A DNA stretch of 64,000 nucleotides from Catellatospora sp. KI3 (GCF_029948125.1 NZ_JASAMB010000005.1:186001-250000), one strand, 5' to 3'. Positions 1-8,630 are shown, numbered from the stretch's first letter. Program-made: numbers and translations. Notes: generated by a model from the sequence alone, not told the origin.

Positions 1-543
1 CTCAAGCCGGGCACCGGCCCGGTCAGCACGTTGCTGAGCCACCTCGGCGTCAGCGATCCGCCGCTGTGGTTCAACGATCCGGACTGGTCCAAGCCGTCGC
101 TGGTGCTGCTCGCGCTGTGGGGCGTCGGCGACCTGATGATGATCTTCGTCGCGGCGCTGCTGGACGTCCCGGTCGAGCTGCACGAGGCGGCCGCGCTGGA
201 CGGCGCGGGCACCTGGCAGCGCTTCCGGTACGTCACCCTGCCCGGCATCTCGCCGGTGCTGCTGTTCGCCGCGATCACCGGGATCATCGGCACCCTGCAG
301 TACTTCACCCAGGCGGCCGTGGCCGCCAGCGTCGCCTCCGGCGCGGTCACCGGCGGTGGCGGCATCTCCGACACGTTCGGCTACCCCAACGGGTCCACCT
401 TCACCTACCCGCTCTGGCTGTACGTCGTCGGCTTCCGCTACCACGTGCTCGGCTACGCCAACGTGCTGGCAGTGGTGCTGTTCGCGGTCTCCATCACGGG
501 CACCCTGATCCTGCTGCGCCGATTCCGGGAGTATGCGAAGTGA
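1..543 (+). CDS. Sugar ABC transporter permease, MalF-like (5' truncated)
   Basis: This is the C-terminal 180 residues of an inner-membrane permease; the reading frame is open to the first base, so the gene starts outside the window. It carries the EAA loop that contacts the ATPase (EAAALDGAGTWQRFRYVTLP, about residues 61-80 of the visible part), followed by hydrophobic segments, as in MalF/UgpA-type carbohydrate importers. The next permease starts at 540 inside the last codons of this gene, so the two are translationally coupled. The substrate cannot be read from the permease. The solute-binding protein is expected upstream of the window. Confidence 0.93.
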   Translation, partial: LKPGTGPVSTLLSHLGVSDPPLWFNDPDWSKPSLVLLALWGVGDLMMIFVAALLDVPVELHEAAALDGAGTWQRFRYVTLPGISPVLLFAAITGIIGTLQYFTQAAVAASVASGAVTGGGGISDTFGYPNGSTFTYPLWLYVVGFRYHVLGYANVLAVVLFAVSITGTLILLRRFREYAK

Positions 544-1373
544 ACGCCAAGAAGCAGCCGTTCCTGCTGCTGGTCGCCCGGCACAGCGTGATGATCGCGC
601 TGGCGGTCATGTTCGTCGCCCCGGTGCTGTTCCTGGCGCTGACCTCGTTCATGACCAGCGACCAGGCGCTGACCTCGCAGCTGTGGCCGACGACGTGGCA
701 CCCGGAGAACTACGCCGACGCGTTCAGCCGGGCCCCGCTGCTGCGCTACCTGCTCAACACGGTGCTCTACGCGGGGCTGGCCACGGTGTTCATGCTGCTG
801 GCCAGCGTCCCCGCCGCGTACGGGCTGGCCAAGCTGCGCTGGCGCGGGCGGCAGACCACCATGATCGCGATCATCTGCATGATGATGCTGCCGCCGCAGG
901 TCACCACGGTGCCGCTGTACCTGTTCTGGGCCGATGCGGGCCTGACCGGCTCGCTGTGGCCGCTGATCCTGCCGATGCTGGCCGGGGACGCGTTCTCCAT
1001 CTTCCTGCTGCGCCAGTTCATGCTCACCATCCCGGACGAGTACCTCGACGCGGCCCGGGTGGACGGTGCGGGGGAGTGGCGCACGCTCTGGCAGGTCATC
1101 GTGCCGATGGCCCGCCCCGGCATCGCGGCGGCGGCCATGTTCCAGTTCTTCTACGCCTGGAACGACTACTACGGCCCCCTGCTGTACGCCAGCGAGAACG
1201 AGCAGGCCTGGACCGTCTCGCTCGGGCTGGCCGGCTTCCGCAGCCTGCACCACGTCGAATGGCACCTGGTCAGCGCGGCCACCATGCTGACCATCCTGCC
1301 CGTCCTGGTCGTCTTCTTCTTCGCCCAGAAAGCCTTCGTCCAGGGCGTCACCCTGACCGGCGTCAAGGGCTGA
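540..1373 (+). CDS. Sugar ABC transporter permease, MalG-like
   Basis: A 277-residue integral membrane protein with about six membrane segments, the usual size for the second permease of a carbohydrate ABC importer. The EAA loop is clear (DEYLDAARVDGAGEWRTLWQ, about residues 168-187). The GTG start at 540 overlaps the stop of the upstream permease (GTGA), which is why this start is preferred over any upstream in-frame codon. Together the two form the heteromeric translocation pore. No ATPase follows; many actinobacterial sugar importers share a distant MsiK-type ATPase, which would fit. The gene is followed by a GC-rich heptamer repeat and a long palindrome. Confidence 0.95.
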   Translation: MNAKKQPFLLLVARHSVMIALAVMFVAPVLFLALTSFMTSDQALTSQLWPTTWHPENYADAFSRAPLLRYLLNTVLYAGLATVFMLLASVPAAYGLAKLRWRGRQTTMIAIICMMMLPPQVTTVPLYLFWADAGLTGSLWPLILPMLAGDAFSIFLLRQFMLTIPDEYLDAARVDGAGEWRTLWQVIVPMARPGIAAAAMFQFFYAWNDYYGPLLYASENEQAWTVSLGLAGFRSLHHVEWHLVSAATMLTILPVLVVFFFAQKAFVQGVTLTGVKG

Positions 1374-1410
1374 CCGCCGCCCGCCGCCCGCCGCCCGCCG
1401 CCCGCCCGCG
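1374..1410. repeat. GC-rich heptamer microsatellite
   Basis: About four tandem copies of the heptamer CCGCCGC lie directly behind the permease stop codon. This is simple-sequence DNA with no visible coding role. Confidence 0.6.
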
Positions 1411-1422
1411 CGAACGGGCGGC

Positions 1423-1486
1423 GTGCAGTTTCGGGGAAAGTGCAGGAATCTCGGCCGGGATTCCAGCACTTTCCCCGAAACTGCAC
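1423..1486. repeat. 64-bp palindromic intergenic repeat, family 1, copy 1
   Basis: The outer 21 bases of each end (GTGCAGTTTCGGGGAAAGTGC and its complement, here quoted only as GTGCAGTTTCGGGG) are perfect inverted repeats. An inner 6-bp pair (GGAATC/GATTCC) continues the stem around a short centre. Related copies lie at 17510-17569 and 24654-24716. It sits between the ABC permeases and the RNA-processing gene and could act as a terminator, but the repetition suggests a dispersed element. Confidence 0.9.
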
Positions 1487-1534
1487 CTAAATGCGGTGAG
1501 GGGAGGGACACGGTGGGGCGATACTGGGCGCGCC

Positions 1535-4500
1535 ATGCGTACCAGTGAGGACATCTACCACCGGGTCCGGTGGGACCCCCGGTTCGACCCCGCCCGCTTC
1601 GTGCTCGGGGTCTCGCAGCGCACCGCGGCTCCCAAGCGGGTCGCGCTGCCCGCCTTCGTGCCCGGCGGCGACATCCCGTGGCACCGCGTGCTCTACATCG
1701 AGGCCGACGGGGAGATCGTCTGGGACCGCGCCGCGGGCGTGGACCGCCTCGACTCCAGCACCGCCGGCCGGGTCCGGGACGAGCAGGCGCTGCGGGCGCC
1801 GTTCTTCACCGCGGGTACGGCGTACACCTGGCGCGACGGCTGGCAGCCGACGGTGGCCGCCGCCGCTGTGCCGGGCCCGCCCCGGCTGCGGGTGCTGACC
1901 TGGAACACGCTCTGGGACCGCTACGACGGCGAGCTGATCGACACCGCGCTGCGGCGGCCGCTGCTGCTGGCGGCGCTGCGGGCCGCCGACGCCGACGTGA
2001 TCGCGCTGCAGGAGGTCGAGCCGGCGCTGCTGGACCTGCTGCTGGCCCAGCCGTGGGTACGCGAGCGGTACACCGTCTGCGCCGACGTGCGCGAGGTCGA
2101 GCAGTGCGGACTGGTGCTGCTCAGCAGGCTGCCGGTGCGCGAGGTCGGCTGGCACCGGCTGGGGCCGTACAAGGCGCTGACGGCCGTCGCCGTCGACGGC
2201 GCGACCGGCCCGCTGGTCGTCGCGGCGACCCACCTGACCAGCGACCACGCCGAGGGCGGCCCGCAGCGGCGGCAGGCCGAGCTGACCCGGCTCGCTGAGG
2301 GCCTGGGGGGTGTCCCGGGCGACCTGGTGCTGGTCGGGGACTTCAACGACGGCTCCGACGGGCTCGCGGGCACCCTCGGACTGGGCGACGCCTGGACGCT
2401 CGTACACGGTCCCGAGGACCGGACCCCGACCTTCGACCCGGTCGCCAACCCGCTCGCGGCGGTGTCGTCGCTGTCCGGCCGGGCCTCGCGGCTGGACCGG
2501 ATCATGCTGCGCGGCACGGCGCGCCCGGCCGCCGCACTGCTGCTGGGCGACCGGCCGCAGCCCCATCCGGCCGGTGCGGCCGACCGGGTCCTGTTCCCGT
2601 CCGACCACTACGGCGTGCTCGCCGAGCTGGACTTCGGCGACGCCGCCGGCGCGGTGCTCGACGCGGCGCCCACGGCCCGGACCGCGCTGGCCTGGCTGCC
2701 GCCCGAGCGGCTGTGGCCGGCGCTCCAGCAGCTGCGGGCCGAGCACGACCCGAGCTTCGACCGCTGGCCGCCGCACGTGAACATCCTGTTCGGATTCGTG
2801 CCCGAGGCCGCGTTCGAGCAGGCGGCGCCGCTGCTGTCGGCGGCCGCGGCGGAGCTGGCCCCGTTCACCGCGACGCTGGCCGGGGTGCACACGTTCGGCC
2901 ACCGCGACGACGCCACGGTATGGCTCGACCCGGCCGCGGCCGGCGAGCAGCCGTGGGCACGGCTGCACCGGGTCTTCGCCGACCGGTTCCCGCGCTGCCG
3001 GGGGCGGGCCGAGGGCTACACCCCGCACCTGACGCTGGGCCGCAGCCGCGACCCGCAGCAGACCGCCGCCGCCTGCGCCGCCCGGCTGGACCCGGCCGCC
3101 GCGCGGGTCGGGGAGCTGGTGCTGCTGTCGCGGCGCGGCGACGAGCCCATGCGCCCCCGGGCCGTGCTCACCCTGGGCACCGGCGAGCTGCGCTGGCTGA
3201 CCGACCCGCCCGCGCCCCAGGCGCTGCCGTCGGCCGCCGACACGTCCAACGCAGCCGGACCGTCGGCCGCCGACACGTCCACGGCCGCCGGACCGTCGGC
3301 CGCCGGATCGTCCATCGCGGCAGCTGGTCCTCGGTCGGGGCCGCCGGCCGCCGGGTCGGCACCGGCCGCCACCAGCCGATCGGACGCCGCCGCCGCGGCG
3401 CGGATCGTGGCGGCGGTGCGGGCCGCGCTACCGGAGGCGGTCGTGCACGTGGTCGGTTCGCGGGCGCTGGGCTGCGAACTGCCGGGCGGCGATCTCGACC
3501 TGGTGGCGGCCCTGCCGGGCGAGGTGCCCCCGGGCGGCATCCGGCCCCGGGTGGTCGCGGCCCTGCCCGACGCGGTACGGGTCCGGCAGGTCACCGGCGC
3601 CCGCGTGCCCGGCCTGCGCCTGTCCGCGTACGGGCTCGACGTGGACCTGGTGCTGGTCGGCACCGGTGCGCTCGACCCGGACACGGCGGTGGCGCGGCGC
3701 GACGAGCTGGGTGAGGCGGCCGCGATCGCGCTCAGCGCGGTCTCCGACGCGGCCGCGGTCGAGGCCGCCGTCGCCTCCGACCGGGCGGCGTTCGTCCAGC
3801 TCGCCCGCGAGGCCAAGGCGTGGGCCAAGGCACGCGGTCTGGACGCCGCGCCCTTCGGCGGCCTGCCGGGTCTGGCGTGGACGGTGCTGGCGGCCCGCAC
3901 CGTGCGCGCCGCGGGCCCGGCCGAGCCCGAGCAGCTGCTGCGCCGCTTCTTCGGCGACTGGGCGGCCTGGGACTGGCGCGACCCGATCGCCCTCGATCCG
4001 ACCGGCGGCGCCGCGGCGGTGTCTGCTCCGACCGGGCCCGGCGGAGGCTCGGACGTGGGCCCGGACCGCCCTGCCGCGCCGCCGTGCACCGTGCTGACGC
4101 CGACCGCGCCGGTGCGCTCGTGCACCGAGCAGGTGGGCTCCGGGCTGGCGGACCTGCTCACCCAGGAGCTCTACCAGGCGTGGGAGCTGCTGGAGGAGGC
4201 GGCCGGGACCGGCGCCGACGCCCGGCACCTGCTGTCGGCGCCACCGCCGCTGCACCGCCGCCACGCCGCGTGGGCGGTGGTCTCCGTCCGGGCCGAGCAC
4301 CCGGACGCGCTGGCGGAGCTGCTGGGCCGGGTCCGGGGCCGGATGCGGGCGCTGCTCGCGGCGCTGGAGGCGGCCGGTGCCACCGACGCGCACGGCTGGC
4401 CGCGCCCGCTCGGGCAGGGGCCGGTGGTCCGGTTCGCGATCGGGTTGGGCGCACGGCCGCCGGACGCCGCGGGGCTGGCCGCCGTCGCCGACCGCTGGGC

Positions 4501-4564
4501 GGGCGACCTGCCCGGCGTGGAGATCGCCCTCGCGGACGGCGGTGGCGTCCCCACGCTGCGCTGA
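1535..4564 (+). CDS. Four-domain RNA repair/processing polyprotein: MJ1316 (DUF504) - EEP - 2H - poly(A)-polymerase-like
   Basis: A 1009-residue cytoplasmic protein joining four RNA-end enzymes or readers. Residues 1-75 match the MJ1316/DUF504 domain proposed to recognise RNA cyclic ends (PWHRVLYIEADGEIVWDR). Residues 118-367 are an endonuclease/exonuclease/phosphatase domain with WNT at 123-125, LQE at 158-160, GDFND at 268-272, DR at 321-322 and SDH at 356-358. Residues 385-555 are a 2H (LigT-like) domain with HVN at 414-416, where T or S replaces N in most relatives, and HLT at 498-500. A low-complexity linker (565-615, repeated SAADTS units) leads to a nucleotidyltransferase of the eukaryotic poly(A) polymerase type (GSRALG at 641-646, DLDLV at 653-657, DVDLVLV at 702-708). 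The ATG at 1535 gives an intact MJ1316 domain. It stands alone, with a strong hairpin downstream. Domain identities are seen in the sequence; a role in RNA repair is inference from published descriptions of this fusion type. Confidence 0.88.
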   Translation: MRTSEDIYHRVRWDPRFDPARFVLGVSQRTAAPKRVALPAFVPGGDIPWHRVLYIEADGEIVWDRAAGVDRLDSSTAGRVRDEQALRAPFFTAGTAYTWRDGWQPTVAAAAVPGPPRLRVLTWNTLWDRYDGELIDTALRRPLLLAALRAADADVIALQEVEPALLDLLLAQPWVRERYTVCADVREVEQCGLVLLSRLPVREVGWHRLGPYKALTAVAVDGATGPLVVAATHLTSDHAEGGPQRRQAELTRLAEGLGGVPGDLVLVGDFNDGSDGLAGTLGLGDAWTLVHGPEDRTPTFDPVANPLAAVSSLSGRASRLDRIMLRGTARPAAALLLGDRPQPHPAGAADRVLFPSDHYGVLAELDFGDAAGAVLDAAPTARTALAWLPPERLWPALQQLRAEHDPSFDRWPPHVNILFGFVPEAAFEQAAPLLSAAAAELAPFTATLAGVHTFGHRDDATVWLDPAAAGEQPWARLHRVFADRFPRCRGRAEGYTPHLTLGRSRDPQQTAAACAARLDPAAARVGELVLLSRRGDEPMRPRAVLTLGTGELRWLTDPPAPQALPSAADTSNAAGPSAADTSTAAGPSAAGSSIAAAGPRSGPPAAGSAPAATSRSDAAAAARIVAAVRAALPEAVVHVVGSRALGCELPGGDLDLVAALPGEVPPGGIRPRVVAALPDAVRVRQVTGARVPGLRLSAYGLDVDLVLVGTGALDPDTAVARRDELGEAAAIALSAVSDAAAVEAAVASDRAAFVQLAREAKAWAKARGLDAAPFGGLPGLAWTVLAARTVRAAGPAEPEQLLRRFFGDWAAWDWRDPIALDPTGGAAAVSAPTGPGGGSDVGPDRPAAPPCTVLTPTAPVRSCTEQVGSGLADLLTQELYQAWELLEEAAGTGADARHLLSAPPPLHRRHAAWAVVSVRAEHPDALAELLGRVRGRMRALLAALEAAGATDAHGWPRPLGQGPVVRFAIGLGARPPDAAGLAAVADRWAGDLPGVEIALADGGGVPTLR

Positions 4565-4575
4565 CACCTGTGGGC

Positions 4576-4612
4576 GGTGCGGGTCCCATCGGCGACCGAT
4601 GGGACCCGCACC
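4576..4612. terminator. Bidirectional hairpin terminator
   Basis: A perfect 17-bp stem (arms 4576-4592 and 4596-4612) with a 3-base loop lies between the convergent RNA-processing gene and the lipoprotein gene. There is no long T tract, as usual for actinomycete terminators. Confidence 0.8.
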
Positions 4613-4680
4613 CGAGTTCTCTCACGTGTATGGCCGGTGCAGAGTCCTGTCCCGGTTGCGCCGACCGCCCGCCGGCAGCC

Positions 4681-5601
4681 TCAGGGGGTGACCGTCAGCG
4701 GCACCGGCAGGCCCTGCACGACCTCCAGTACGGCGCGCTCGCCGAGCGGGCGGCTCAACCGGACCGGGGCCTGCCGGGCGGCGCCGATGGAGGCGCAGGT
4801 CTCGTCGGCCGCGTGCGGTCGGCTGAGCACGATGACCACCACCGCGGTGTCGGACTCGACCGCCTCGGTGCTGTAGTCCACCCCGCACGGCTGGCTGGCC
4901 GGGCCGGGACTGCCGGTGAAGTGCGCGACCAGCTGCGAGCGGTCGGACGAGACGGCTGCCCACTCGACCGCCAGCCCGCCGGGGGCGTGGTACGGGTCCC
5001 ACGACGGCGGGACCACCGTCACCGTCGCCCCGGCGCCGACGGCGACGCGGACGATCCGGACCGCGCTGCCCTTGACGGTGAACTCCCACCGGGGCACGGT
5101 CGCCGTGCCCTGGGTCGTCTCGATCGGGCCGGCGGTGAGCACGGCACCGGTGACCTCTATCGGAGCACAGCCGCCGCAGTCGTTGCCGCGGCCGTCCACC
5201 GCTATCGCGGCGATCGCCTGCGCGGGCGTCAGCAGGGTGTACTCCCTGGTGACGCCGTCGGACCAGACCACCTTGCCGCGTGCGTCCCCCGGCGGCAGCG
5301 CCTTCACCGCGACGATCTGCCCGGACGCGAGGGCGAGCTTGTGGTCGCCGTTGTCGGGCTCCCAGTCGCCGAGCTGGTCGGTGAGCGGGCGTACCGGCAC
5401 GAACAACCGCCCGCCGCCCGCGGACCTGACCGCGGCTTCATACCGGGCCAGCGCGTCCTGTGCCTGCTGGCGCAGCCGGGGCAGGCCGTCGCCGTCGGTG
5501 CTGCCGCCGCCGCCCGGTGCGGCCTCGCCGCCGCGTCCGGCGCAGCCGCCGAGGGCGATCACCGCGGCCAGCAGCAGCGGTGCCCAGTGTCGTCGAGCCA
5601 T
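4681..5601 (-). CDS. Putative secreted lipoprotein of unknown function
   Basis: A 306-residue protein with a classic lipoprotein signal peptide: Arg-Arg near the N-terminus, a hydrophobic core and the lipobox LGGC, so it should be anchored on the outer face of the membrane. A Gly-rich spacer follows. The remainder has no recognised catalytic motif; it contains four Cys residues (a CGGC pair around residue 145, plus CGV and TCAS later) that could form disulfides. The ATG at 5601 is chosen because GGAGG lies 8 bases upstream; a GTG at 5610 would directly abut that ribosome site. It is convergent with the RNA-processing gene and has no obvious operon partner. Confidence 0.8.
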   Translation of the reverse strand: MARRHWAPLLLAAVIALGGCAGRGGEAAPGGGGSTDGDGLPRLRQQAQDALARYEAAVRSAGGGRLFVPVRPLTDQLGDWEPDNGDHKLALASGQIVAVKALPPGDARGKVVWSDGVTREYTLLTPAQAIAAIAVDGRGNDCGGCAPIEVTGAVLTAGPIETTQGTATVPRWEFTVKGSAVRIVRVAVGAGATVTVVPPSWDPYHAPGGLAVEWAAVSSDRSQLVAHFTGSPGPASQPCGVDYSTEAVESDTAVVVIVLSRPHAADETCASIGAARQAPVRLSRPLGERAVLEVVQGLPVPLTVTP

Positions 5602-5753
5602 CACGCTCACCTCCGCCGACCTTCGACGCGCGCCGGCCCGTCCCCGCTCCCGGGCGGCGCGATCCGGCGCGTTCAGTCCGTCAGGCGCAGCCGGGCCAGG
5701 GCCGCCGCCTGCGCTCTTCGTGCGGTGCGGGTGCGCCGGTTAGGGTCGGTCCG

Positions 5754-6197
5754 GTGAGCGCGACCTGGGATCCGTCCGCGACCGGGGTGCTCCGGCTGCC
5801 GTCGGGGCGGCTGGTGCGCGGCCGCGCGCTGCGCCGACCGCTGCCCGACGGCCCGCGCCCCGACTTCGGCCTGTACCTGCTCGGCTACGAACCGCCCGCG
5901 GTCGGCTGGCCGGCGCGCTGGCTGCACTGGCGGGACTTCCGGCTGCCCACCGACCGCGCGGCGGCTGTCGGCGCGCTGCGGGAGGCATGGGCGCGGGCGG
6001 CGTACGAGCGGGTCGAGGTCGCCTGCGCGGGCGGCCGCGGCCGCACCGGCACCGCCCTGGCCTGCCTGGCGGTGCTGGACGGCGTCCCCGCCGCCGAGGC
6101 CGTCGCCTACGTGCGCGCGCACTACTCCCGACACGCCGTGGAGACCCCGTGGCAGAAGCGTTTCGTGGCCCGCCTGGACGTCGCCGCCCAGCCCTGA
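5754..6197 (+). CDS. Protein tyrosine phosphatase family protein
   Basis: A 147-residue protein with the CX5R signature of the tyrosine/dual-specificity phosphatase fold (CAGGRGRTGT, about residues 90-99), where Cys is the nucleophile and Arg binds phosphate. The His that usually precedes the Cys is Ala here. A candidate general-acid Asp is present upstream (HWRDFRLP). Size matches compact actinobacterial phosphatases of this family. The GTG start is chosen by the position of the fold, and the ribosome site is weak. It is likely monocistronic. The physiological substrate is unknown and could be a protein or a small phosphoester. Confidence 0.78.
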   Translation: MSATWDPSATGVLRLPSGRLVRGRALRRPLPDGPRPDFGLYLLGYEPPAVGWPARWLHWRDFRLPTDRAAAVGALREAWARAAYERVEVACAGGRGRTGTALACLAVLDGVPAAEAVAYVRAHYSRHAVETPWQKRFVARLDVAAQP

Positions 6198-6198
6198 G

Positions 6199-6260
6199 AC
6201 CGCCGTCCGCGGTCATTTCGCGGCCTCGCAGCGCGGCGCCCGACCGCAGACGGCGATCAT
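6199..6260. repeat. Intergenic inverted repeat, family 5, copy 1
   Basis: Inverted arms (GCCGTCCGCGGTC and GACCGCAGACGGC, one mismatch) enclose about 30 bases and end in GATCA. A second copy with the same arms and a different centre lies at 15343-15405. Here it directly follows the phosphatase gene. Confidence 0.65.
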
Positions 6261-6335
6261 GGCGGCAGCGGCCGACGGTCCTGCCGGACCGGCCTCACCG
6301 GCGCCGCGGGTGGGCGACGTGGCATCATCTCGGCC

Positions 6336-6764
6336 ATGTTCGAGCTCGACGAAGACCCCGACCGGATCGCGCTCGCCTTCCAGGAGGAGGACGGGCAGGT
6401 GCTGCGCGAGATCGTGGCGGTCCGGCGCCTGGGCGGCGGCCTGATCGAGCTGCGGTCCAGCCCTGGCCTGGTGATGGGCTGCGCCGAAGGTGACGTGATC
6501 ATCCTGGAGGGCATGGGCTTCCAGGTGGTACGCCGCGGGCCGAACCTGTGCGTGCAGGCCTACGCCGAGCAGCTCACCGACGAGGTGGGTGCGCGGTTCG
6601 CGGCGGCCTTCGCCGGGCTCGGCGGCCGCGTGGACGTGCCCGCGCACCGGCAGTTCATCGTGGTCACGGTGGCCGCCGACGCGGGCGCCGACGCTGTCGA
6701 GGCGATCATGGAGGAGCTGGCGGCGACCGTGCCCGGCCTGGAGTGGCAGTTCGGCAACGCCTGA
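6336..6764 (+). CDS. DUF4265-like small protein
   Basis: A 142-residue soluble protein. The first half has the pattern of DUF4265 (a VAVRRLGGGLIELRSSPGL-type strand pair followed by AEGDVIILEG), which is a small beta-rich domain of unknown function. The second half is alpha/beta (AHRQFIVVTVAAD). It has no signal peptide or membrane segment. It stands alone between the family 5 repeat and the flavin oxidoreductase gene on the same strand. The family assignment is from memory of its sequence pattern and is moderate. Confidence 0.6.
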   Translation: MFELDEDPDRIALAFQEEDGQVLREIVAVRRLGGGLIELRSSPGLVMGCAEGDVIILEGMGFQVVRRGPNLCVQAYAEQLTDEVGARFAAAFAGLGGRVDVPAHRQFIVVTVAADAGADAVEAIMEELAATVPGLEWQFGNA

Positions 6765-6849
6765 CCGCGACCGGGTCCCAGCTGTGGGAATAGCCGCCGG
6801 GGCGGGGCGGTTGCGCTCGACTGTCGCATCGCAGGGGAGAAGGTTGGGC

Positions 6850-7887
6850 ATGTCCGCACCGCTGGAGTTCGCGCTCGACACGTTCGGTGACGTCACCGTG
6901 GACGCCGACGGCGCCGCGGTGCCGTACCCGCAGGTCATCCGCAACGTGGTGGAGCAGGCCGTGCTGGCCGACCGCCTGGGCGTGGACGCGTTCGGCATCG
7001 GCGAGCACCACCGCGCCGACTTCGCGGTCACCGCGCCGGAGATCGTGCTCGCGGCCATCGCCGCCCGCACCGAGCGCATCCGGCTGGGCACGGCCGTCAC
7101 CGTGCTGAGCTCCGACGACCCGGTCCGGGTGTACGAGCGCTTCGCCACCCTTGACGCCGTCTCCGACGGCCGCGCCGAGATCATCCTCGGGCGCGGCTCG
7201 TTCACCGAGTCGTTCCCGCTGTTCGGCTACGACCTCGGCCAGTACCAGGAGCTGTTCGAGGAGAAGCTCGACCTGCTCGACCGGCTGCTCGACGAGGGGC
7301 CGGTCACCTGGCAGGGCGAGCTGCGCGCCGGGCTGACCGACCAGCACGTCTACCCGAAGACCGCGTCCGGCCGCATCCGCACCTGGATCGGCGTCGGCGG
7401 CAGCCCCGAGTCGGTGGTCCGCGCCGCGCGGTACGAGATGCCGCTGATGCTGGCCGTCATCGGCGGCCAGCCGGAGCGCTTCGCGCCCTACGTGGACCTG
7501 TACCACCGCGCGCTCGCCGAGTTCGGCGTGGCGGAGCTGCCGGTCGGACTGCACTCGCCCGGCCACGTCGCCGACACCGACGCCCGGGCCCGGGAGCAGC
7601 TGTGGCCCCACTACCGGGTGCTGCACGACCGGATCGGCCGCGAGCGCGGCTGGGGGCCGACCACCCGGGCCCGGTTCGAGGCCGAGGCCGACGCCGGTTC
7701 GCTCTACGTCGGCTCGCCCGAGACGGTGGCGGCGAAGGTCGCCAGGACGGTGCGCGCGCTGGGCCTGTCCCGGTTCGAGCTGAAGTACAGCTCGGGCACG
7801 CTGCCGCACGAGGCGATGATGACCTCCGTCGGCCTGTACGCCGAACAGGTCGTCCCGCGCGTACGCGAGCTGCTGTCCGCGTCGTAG
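6850..7887 (+). CDS. LLM-class flavin-dependent oxidoreductase
   Basis: A 345-residue protein of the bacterial luciferase-like monooxygenase fold (TIM barrel binding FMN or F420). Typical features are the N-terminal FALDTFGDV strand, GIGEHH near residue 54 (conserved catalytic or cofactor-proximal His pair), the RIRLGTAVTVLSSDDPVRVYE segment, and GRGSFTESF. The C-terminal part has the usual YVGSPETVAAKV segment. The ATG at 6850 follows a GGGAGAAGG-rich stretch. The substrate is unknown. It converges on the methyltransferase gene. Confidence 0.88.
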   Translation: MSAPLEFALDTFGDVTVDADGAAVPYPQVIRNVVEQAVLADRLGVDAFGIGEHHRADFAVTAPEIVLAAIAARTERIRLGTAVTVLSSDDPVRVYERFATLDAVSDGRAEIILGRGSFTESFPLFGYDLGQYQELFEEKLDLLDRLLDEGPVTWQGELRAGLTDQHVYPKTASGRIRTWIGVGGSPESVVRAARYEMPLMLAVIGGQPERFAPYVDLYHRALAEFGVAELPVGLHSPGHVADTDARAREQLWPHYRVLHDRIGRERGWGPTTRARFEAEADAGSLYVGSPETVAAKVARTVRALGLSRFELKYSSGTLPHEAMMTSVGLYAEQVVPRVRELLSAS

Positions 7888-7948
7888 CCCCGGGCGTGGC
7901 GCAGCTGCGGAGCGGGTGCCTGACCGGGCGCGCCCGGCCACGCCGAGG

Positions 7949-8620
7949 TCAGCCCACGTGCTTGACGGCCAGGAAGCCGAACAGGTCCGGTACGCCACCC
8001 GGCCCGGCCTCGGCGGTGCGTACCAGCCGCAGTCCCGCCTCGCTGACCGTGTTGAGCAGGTCGGCGAGCGGGATCTGCCAGCCGCCGACCCGCGCCCGTA
8101 CGCCGCGCGGGTTCCACGTCTCGAATGTGTGCCCGCGTTCGGCGTAGCGCTGATCGACCACGACCCTGGGCGCGTCGGCCCAGTCCGCGAACGCGCCCAC
8201 GAAGCACGGGTGCACCCCCAGGTGCGCGAACCGCCCGCCCGGCCGCAGCACGCGCGCGATCTCCGCGACGACCTTCCCGTACTCGGGCACGTCGGTGCTG
8301 GCCAGCACGCACACCGCCGCGTCCACGCCGCCGTCGGCGATCGGCAGCGCCGTGGCGTCGGCCACCGCGACCGGTAGCCGGGCGGCCGCGTGGCGCAGCT
8401 GCCCCCGGGACAGGTCCACCCCGATCGCGGTCCAGCCGAGCGCGGCGACGGCCGTTGCGTGCGCCCCGGTGCCGCAGCAGACGTCCAGGCAGACGCCCTG
8501 GCCGGGGCCGAGCAGGTCGGCGAGGGTGCGGTGCACCCGCCCCAGGTAGTCACCGGCGGCCGGGGACATGAAGTCGTGGTACCAGTCCGCGTGGGCGTCG
8601 TACGCCGCCGAAACTCCCAT
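7949..8620 (-). CDS. Class I SAM-dependent methyltransferase
   Basis: A 223-residue Rossmann-fold methyltransferase. Motif I is VCLDVCCGTGAH (about residues 42-53), motif II has an acidic residue in IGVDLS, and motif IV includes DAAVCVL followed by the LRPGGRFAHLG post-motif (methyltransferase type 11 pattern). The start is the ATG at 8620, giving MGVSAAYD and a normal N-terminus. It lies 10 bases behind the thymidylate-kinase-like gene and is probably co-transcribed with it. The methyl acceptor cannot be inferred. Confidence 0.85.
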   Translation of the reverse strand: MGVSAAYDAHADWYHDFMSPAAGDYLGRVHRTLADLLGPGQGVCLDVCCGTGAHATAVAALGWTAIGVDLSRGQLRHAAARLPVAVADATALPIADGGVDAAVCVLASTDVPEYGKVVAEIARVLRPGGRFAHLGVHPCFVGAFADWADAPRVVVDQRYAERGHTFETWNPRGVRARVGGWQIPLADLLNTVSEAGLRLVRTAEAGPGGVPDLFGFLAVKHVG

Positions 8621-8630
8621 GTGGACGACG

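Noticed and set aside
1487-3028. Minus-strand open frame opposite the EEP and 2H domains
   Set aside because: Shadow of the catalytic domains on the plus strand; amino acid composition is unlike real proteins.
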